Positions 14,015-17,389 of a stretch of DNA of 17,389 bases are shown piece after piece. Positions within the stretch are counted from its first letter, which is position 1, and the number at the start of each line of letters is the position of its first letter. The translations under genes were made by a program, and so were the position numbers. The notes under the pieces are model-generated. The model had not been told where the DNA came from. It saw only the letters and a program-made list of their open reading frames with translations, and made no database searches. The stretch comes from Phycisphaerales bacterium (lineage in GTDB: Bacteria; Planctomycetota; Phycisphaerae; SM23-33): the NCBI GenBank assembly GCA_003485185.1, contig DNAS01000175.1, forward strand, positions 4,980-22,368, written 5' to 3'.

Positions 14015-14644
14015 CTATGCGGTTACCGCGCGGATCCAGGCGTCGGCGATCATCGCGTGCCCGGCCTGCGACGGATGCACACCGTCCGACAGCCAGTAAG
14101 TCATGTCCCTTCGGCACGCGGCCGCCGCGAACATCCCGTCCAGCGGCAGGTAGATCGCGTGGAACTCGCGGGCCAGCTCGCGCACCGCGTCGATGCGCGG
14201 GTTCAGGTCGCTCCGCCATTTCGCGCGGTCCGCCGGCGTGTGCAGGAGGAACGGTTCGCAGAGCACCAGCCGCGCGCCCAGCTCGTCGACGATCCGGCGG
14301 AGCATCGCGCGGTAATCCTTCCGGAAGGCATCCACGGGCGTCGGATCATTGGCGTTGAACGCCCGCCACGTGTCGTTGATGCCGATCAGGATCGACACCA
14401 GCGTCGGCTTGTGCGCCAGCAGGTCGGCGTCCATCCGCGCCAGCAGGTCCTTTGCCCGGTTGCCGCTGATGCCCGTATTGGTGAACCGCGGGTTCAGTTC
14501 GGGATACGCAGCCGACAGGCGGGTGGCGATCATCGACGGATATCCCACGCCCAGGCCGCCGTTGTTGTTGTCCTTGCTCCGCCGCCCGGCGTCCGTGATG
14601 CTGTCGCCGTAAAACAACACATGCTCGTTCTGATTTAAAGCCAT
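14015..14644 (-). CDS. SGNH/GDSL-family hydrolase (putative esterase)
   Basis: ATG 14644-14642 gives 209 residues. This start is chosen over an ATG six codons earlier because AAGGAA precedes it and the core strand begins just inside. SGNH blocks are complete: FYGDSIT with nucleophile Ser15, TGISGN with Gly61/Asn62, GINDTW with Asn90, and SDGVHPS with Asp187 and His190. Members remove acyl or acetyl groups from carbohydrates or lipids. No signal peptide is present, so it acts in the cytoplasm. It lies 37 bases downstream of the GH127-type gene on the same strand and probably shares its transcript, which points to deacetylation of sugars or oligosaccharides. This substrate is inferred from position. 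Confidence 0.92.
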   Translation of the reverse strand: MALNQNEHVLFYGDSITDAGRRSKDNNNGGLGVGYPSMIATRLSAAYPELNPRFTNTGISGNRAKDLLARMDADLLAHKPTLVSILIGINDTWRAFNANDPTPVDAFRKDYRAMLRRIVDELGARLVLCEPFLLHTPADRAKWRSDLNPRIDAVRELAREFHAIYLPLDGMFAAAACRRDMTYWLSDGVHPSQAGHAMIADAWIRAVTA

Positions 14645-14681
14645 TTTCCGTTCCTTCCACAAATGTTTACCGCGTTTCGAA

Positions 14682-16388
14682 TCAGGCCTTCTGCTGCGTC
14701 GGGACGGCGGCGAAGCCGACGCCCGCGGTGGGTCTCCTGCTGGCGCGGGGGTAGACCTTCTTCCGCCCGCGCACGCGCTGGTACAGGCGCAGCGGCGTGC
14801 CGTGCGGCAGCAGGTCCACGACGTCCGGGCCGCGATACAGCGCCGTAAAACTGCGCCCGCGGGCGGTCTCCGCGACGCGCTTCGTCGCCAGCGGATGCCG
14901 CAGCTCGATGGTGGCGCCCACCGGGACCGCCTGGAACACCGCCAGGTCGCCCTCCCGCGCGAACGCCTTTTTCCTGCCGTTGCATCGCCCTTCGAGCCTC
15001 CGCCCCATCCACGGCTGGACGCGGATCGCCACGTCGCACTTGCGGGCCGGCGTGACGGAGAGGAACCCCTCGTTGGGGTAGCCCATCCGCACCTGGCCCT
15101 GCGGGATCGTCTTGTCCACGGGAATGTTGACGGTCAGCCGCCCGCGCCGGTACTGCACCGCGCGGTCCCAGACGATCTGGAGCGCCTGCGGCGCGGTGCC
15201 CACGCAGCAGCCCGCGATGGACCGGAACCGCTTCAGCGAGATCGAGTTCGGTTCGGCCCCGCCGGACCACCCGCCGACGATCCGCTTGTCGATGTCTCGC
15301 CAGGTCGTGTCGGTCGTGTCGGGAATCGAGTTGTCCACGCTGACGAAACGCCCGTCCTTGACCTGGTTCTCGACGAGTTGGTTGCGCCCGAAGCGGGTCA
15401 GGTCCACCCAATATTCCTCGAACCCGGCGTCGATCAGTTCCTTGGCACACTCGATCATGTCCTTGATGCAGCACGTTTCGCAGTGCTCCTCCGTCATTGG
15501 GTGCCACTGGGCGTATTCCGGCACCCACCCGAACGAGCTGGACATCGACCGGACGTAATCGTAAATCTGCTTTCCGCGGCGGATGTAGCCGTCGTTCTTC
15601 GTCAGGCGGCCGAGGCGCACCAGGCCGGATGCCACCCACACGGCCGAGTGCACGTGCCCGAAAAACTCGCCCTTCCAGTTGAAGTACCGGCTGACGCCGA
15701 TCAGGAAGTTCGCCGTCCCCTTGGCCAGGTCCAGGGACGTCTCGTCGCCGGTCAGGTCGTAGCGGACGACCAGCGCGTGGAGCATCATGCCGTTGCGGAT
15801 CGACTGCTCGCCGCGCCCGGTGTGGCAGGTCAAGTCCCAGCCGCGATCGCGGAGGTAGACGTCGTTGGGGAATTCGTAAATCGGGTTGGATTCCGGGAAA
15901 TCGCCCGACCAGAACGTGCGTACCTTGCGCTCGATGACGAGCTTCCGCATTCCGCGCACCAGTTCCGACGCGCGCCGCTCCGCCTCGGCGTCGGCGGGAT
16001 CGTTGGCGATCATGCGGTTCAGCGCCGACAGGATGTAGGCCATCTCGTGGAAGCTGCTGTGGTTGGTCTTCGACCAGGGGTAATCCTCGTGGAACCGCAG
16101 GCCGTGCTCGCCCCAGCTTTTCATGATGTGCCGGCGGAAGGCGTCCTCGACGTCCTTGCCCTCCGGGCCGCCGAGCATCTGCCGGACCGCCACGATCGCC
16201 TCGTACCACGAGGCGACCAGTTCCGCGTCGTCCACCCGGCAGTGGCGGGCAAAGGCGGGATTCTCGTGCGCCGCAATCAGCCAGAACGGCAGCGAGTCGT
16301 ACCGCTCGTCCACCATCGACGTCAGGTAATTCAGCGCCAGCCTGGCGTTCTCGAGCGGCTGGAATTTCTCGTAGAGAACCTTAGCCAT
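14682..16388 (-). CDS. GH127-type (DUF1680) beta-L-arabinofuranosidase-like protein
   Basis: The protein has 568 residues; ATG 16388-16386 has GGAG about 6 bases upstream. An (alpha/alpha)-barrel-type body occupies most of it, followed by beta-rich segments. The GH127 metal site appears as Glu304-Thr-Cys306 (in HCETCC) and Cys394-Cys395 (in AGCCVGT). In Bifidobacterium HypBA1 the equivalents are Glu338, Cys340, Cys417 and Cys418, where Cys417 is the nucleophile held near zinc. The acid/base Glu is less clear: Glu291 in GWVPEY is a candidate, 13 residues before Glu304 rather than 16. No signal peptide is visible, so it would work on imported sugars in the cytoplasm. The C-terminal 30 residues are basic and variable. 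Related families GH146 and GH142 share the scaffold, so substrate is uncertain. The SGNH gene follows 37 bases on. Confidence 0.85.
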   Translation of the reverse strand: MAKVLYEKFQPLENARLALNYLTSMVDERYDSLPFWLIAAHENPAFARHCRVDDAELVASWYEAIVAVRQMLGGPEGKDVEDAFRRHIMKSWGEHGLRFHEDYPWSKTNHSSFHEMAYILSALNRMIANDPADAEAERRASELVRGMRKLVIERKVRTFWSGDFPESNPIYEFPNDVYLRDRGWDLTCHTGRGEQSIRNGMMLHALVVRYDLTGDETSLDLAKGTANFLIGVSRYFNWKGEFFGHVHSAVWVASGLVRLGRLTKNDGYIRRGKQIYDYVRSMSSSFGWVPEYAQWHPMTEEHCETCCIKDMIECAKELIDAGFEEYWVDLTRFGRNQLVENQVKDGRFVSVDNSIPDTTDTTWRDIDKRIVGGWSGGAEPNSISLKRFRSIAGCCVGTAPQALQIVWDRAVQYRRGRLTVNIPVDKTIPQGQVRMGYPNEGFLSVTPARKCDVAIRVQPWMGRRLEGRCNGRKKAFAREGDLAVFQAVPVGATIELRHPLATKRVAETARGRSFTALYRGPDVVDLLPHGTPLRLYQRVRGRKKVYPRASRRPTAGVGFAAVPTQQKA

Positions 16389-16496
16389 TTCTGTCTCCGG
16401 AACAGCGGAATCGTTCAGATCCTAGGCAAAAAACACGCCGGAAAGCGGAGAAAGTATCCTTTCGGGGGACGAAATGCAATGCGGGGGGACCGGAAC

Positions 16497-17261
16497 TCAG
16501 CGACCCTGGAGATACGGCTGGTCGAATTCGTCTCCGCGGAAGGTGTGTCCGAGGTAGGTCTTGCGGACCAGGTCGTCGTTGATGAGTTCGCGCGGCGGGC
16601 CTTCGCGGAGAACTTTGCCGTTGTCAATGATGTACGAGCGGTCCGTGACGGTCAGCGTCTCGCGGACGTTGTGATCGGTCAGCAGGATGCTGATTCCCCG
16701 GTCGCGCAGGCCGCGGATCTCGCGCTGAAGGTCCTCGACGGCGATCGGGTCCACGCCGGAGAACGGCTCGTCCAGCAGGATCATCGTGGGATTGGTGACC
16801 AGCGCGCGGGCGATTTCGAGCTTGCGCCGCTCGCCGCCGGAGAGCGTCCGGGCCAGTTGTTCCCGAACATGGGTCAGGCCAAACTGTTCCAGCAGGTGCT
16901 CGCAGCGTTCGTGCCGGACGCGCCGGCTGAGATTCATCGTCTCCAGGATCGCCAGTAGGTTCTGCCGGACGGTCAGGCGCTGAAAAATGCTCGGCTCCTG
17001 GGAAAGATACCCCATCCCCCGGCGGGCGCGCTTGTACATGGGCATGGAGGTGACATCCACGCCGTCGAAGATGACGCTCCCTTCGTCTGGTGCAATCATC
17101 CCGATGGTCATGCGGAAGGTGGTGGTCTTTCCGGCGCCGTTGGGGCCCAAGAGGCCGAAGAATTCGCCGGGCTGCACGTCGAGCGAGACGCCGTCGAGCG
17201 CCTGGGTGGTGCGGAAGCGTTTGCGCAGGCCGCTGACGCGGATTGCGGGGACCGCGTTCAT
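16497..17261 (-). CDS. lptB: LPS export ABC transporter ATP-binding protein LptB
   Basis: The protein has 254 residues, compared with about 240 for E. coli LptB. It powers lipopolysaccharide extraction from the inner membrane with LptF/LptG. Motifs: Walker A GPNGAGKT 39-46, Q loop Gln88, signature LSGGE 140-144, Walker B ILLDEP 161-166, and H loop His197. Sequences typical of LptB rather than other ABC ATPases are GYLSQEPSIFQRLTV, FSGVDPIAVEDLQ and TDHNVRETL, and YLG near the end. A short C-terminal extension (FRGDEFDQPYLQGR) follows. The start ATG overlaps the preceding STAS gene stop as ATGA, so translation is coupled. LptC, LptA, LptF and LptG are not in view. Confidence 0.95.
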   Translation of the reverse strand: MNAVPAIRVSGLRKRFRTTQALDGVSLDVQPGEFFGLLGPNGAGKTTTFRMTIGMIAPDEGSVIFDGVDVTSMPMYKRARRGMGYLSQEPSIFQRLTVRQNLLAILETMNLSRRVRHERCEHLLEQFGLTHVREQLARTLSGGERRKLEIARALVTNPTMILLDEPFSGVDPIAVEDLQREIRGLRDRGISILLTDHNVRETLTVTDRSYIIDNGKVLREGPPRELINDDLVRKTYLGHTFRGDEFDQPYLQGR

Positions 17262-17389
17262 GCGGGCAGGAGGTCGGACACCCCGTAGAGTTCGGCCAGC
17301 GTGGTGAAGCTTTCCGGCAGGCCGGTGCAGGCGAGCGTGCGGCCGGCCTTGTGCGCTTCGCGCAGCGCGCTGAACACCAGCGCCAGCGC
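17258..17389 (-). CDS. C-terminal end of a STAS-domain protein (5' truncated by the window)
   Basis: The minus-strand frame entering at 17389 ends at TGA 17260-17258, leaving 43 residues. They read as the end of a STAS domain: a helix ALVFSALREAHKAGRTL, a strand-like LACTGLPESF, then a helix and YGVSDLLPA. The pattern is similar to anti-sigma-factor antagonists and to MlaB. Sequence is too short for a confident subfamily. The stop overlaps the lptB start (ATGA), so the two genes are one operon. Confidence 0.7.
   Translation of the reverse strand, partial: ALALVFSALREAHKAGRTLACTGLPESFTTLAELYGVSDLLPA

Noticed and set aside
14802..16958. 718-codon plus-strand frame across the GH127-type gene and lptB
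   Set aside because: Shadow of two clearly recognised minus-strand genes.
16497..17261. MlaF rather than LptB, because a STAS gene precedes it
   Set aside because: The motifs around the Q loop, the SGVDPIAVEDLQ region and TDHNVRETL are those of LptB; no MlaE or MlaD gene is present.

Overview
The window is high-GC bacterial chromosome. The gene content suggests a diderm of the planctomycete type. The clues are the LPS-transport ATPase lptB, secreted repeat-rich proteins of unknown function, a GH127 (DUF1680) enzyme with a GDSL hydrolase, a leucyl-tRNA synthetase with an insertion before its second active-site half, and very GC-rich third codon positions. The lineage is an inference from content; no phylogenetic marker was compared.

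Layout. Positions 2-788 (+): the tail of an unidentified gene, then a small lipoprotein with a strong candidate terminator behind it. Positions 999-2085 (+): a 64-residue cysteine protein whose end overlaps a complete XerC/XerD recombinase. Positions 2107-2395 (-): an orphan HicB-type domain protein with its own terminator. Positions 2396-2869 hold only hairpins and a promoter. Positions 2870-3100 (+): an FmdB zinc ribbon, convergent with a membrane-anchored 3D-domain protein (3117-3707, -) that has a good sigma70-type promoter. Positions 4048-6490 (+): two exported proteins overlapping by 14 bases, the second a HExxH metalloprotease-like protein. Positions 6600-10799 (+): leuS and hemL, followed by a four-helix membrane protein (10862-11575) and a strong intrinsic terminator. 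Positions 11693-11972: a 274-bp non-coding element with 18-bp terminal inverted repeats and a TTA target duplication, i.e. a MITE, directly in front of a lipoprotein gene (11975-12859). Positions 12881-13990 (+): a soluble PAS histidine kinase. Positions 14015-16388 (-): a GH127-type glycosidase and an SGNH hydrolase, probably one operon. Positions 16497-17389 (-): lptB, and overlapping it by 4 bases the end of a STAS-domain gene cut by the window edge.

How they fit together. Housekeeping functions (LeuRS, tetrapyrrole synthesis, LPS export, Xer recombination) are interspersed with envelope proteins of unknown role. No defence island, CRISPR array, rRNA or tRNA was seen. The points most worth a second look are the MITE that appears to have split a promoter, the exported scaffold/protease pair, the nested cysteine protein upstream of xerD, and the STAS-lptB coupling.
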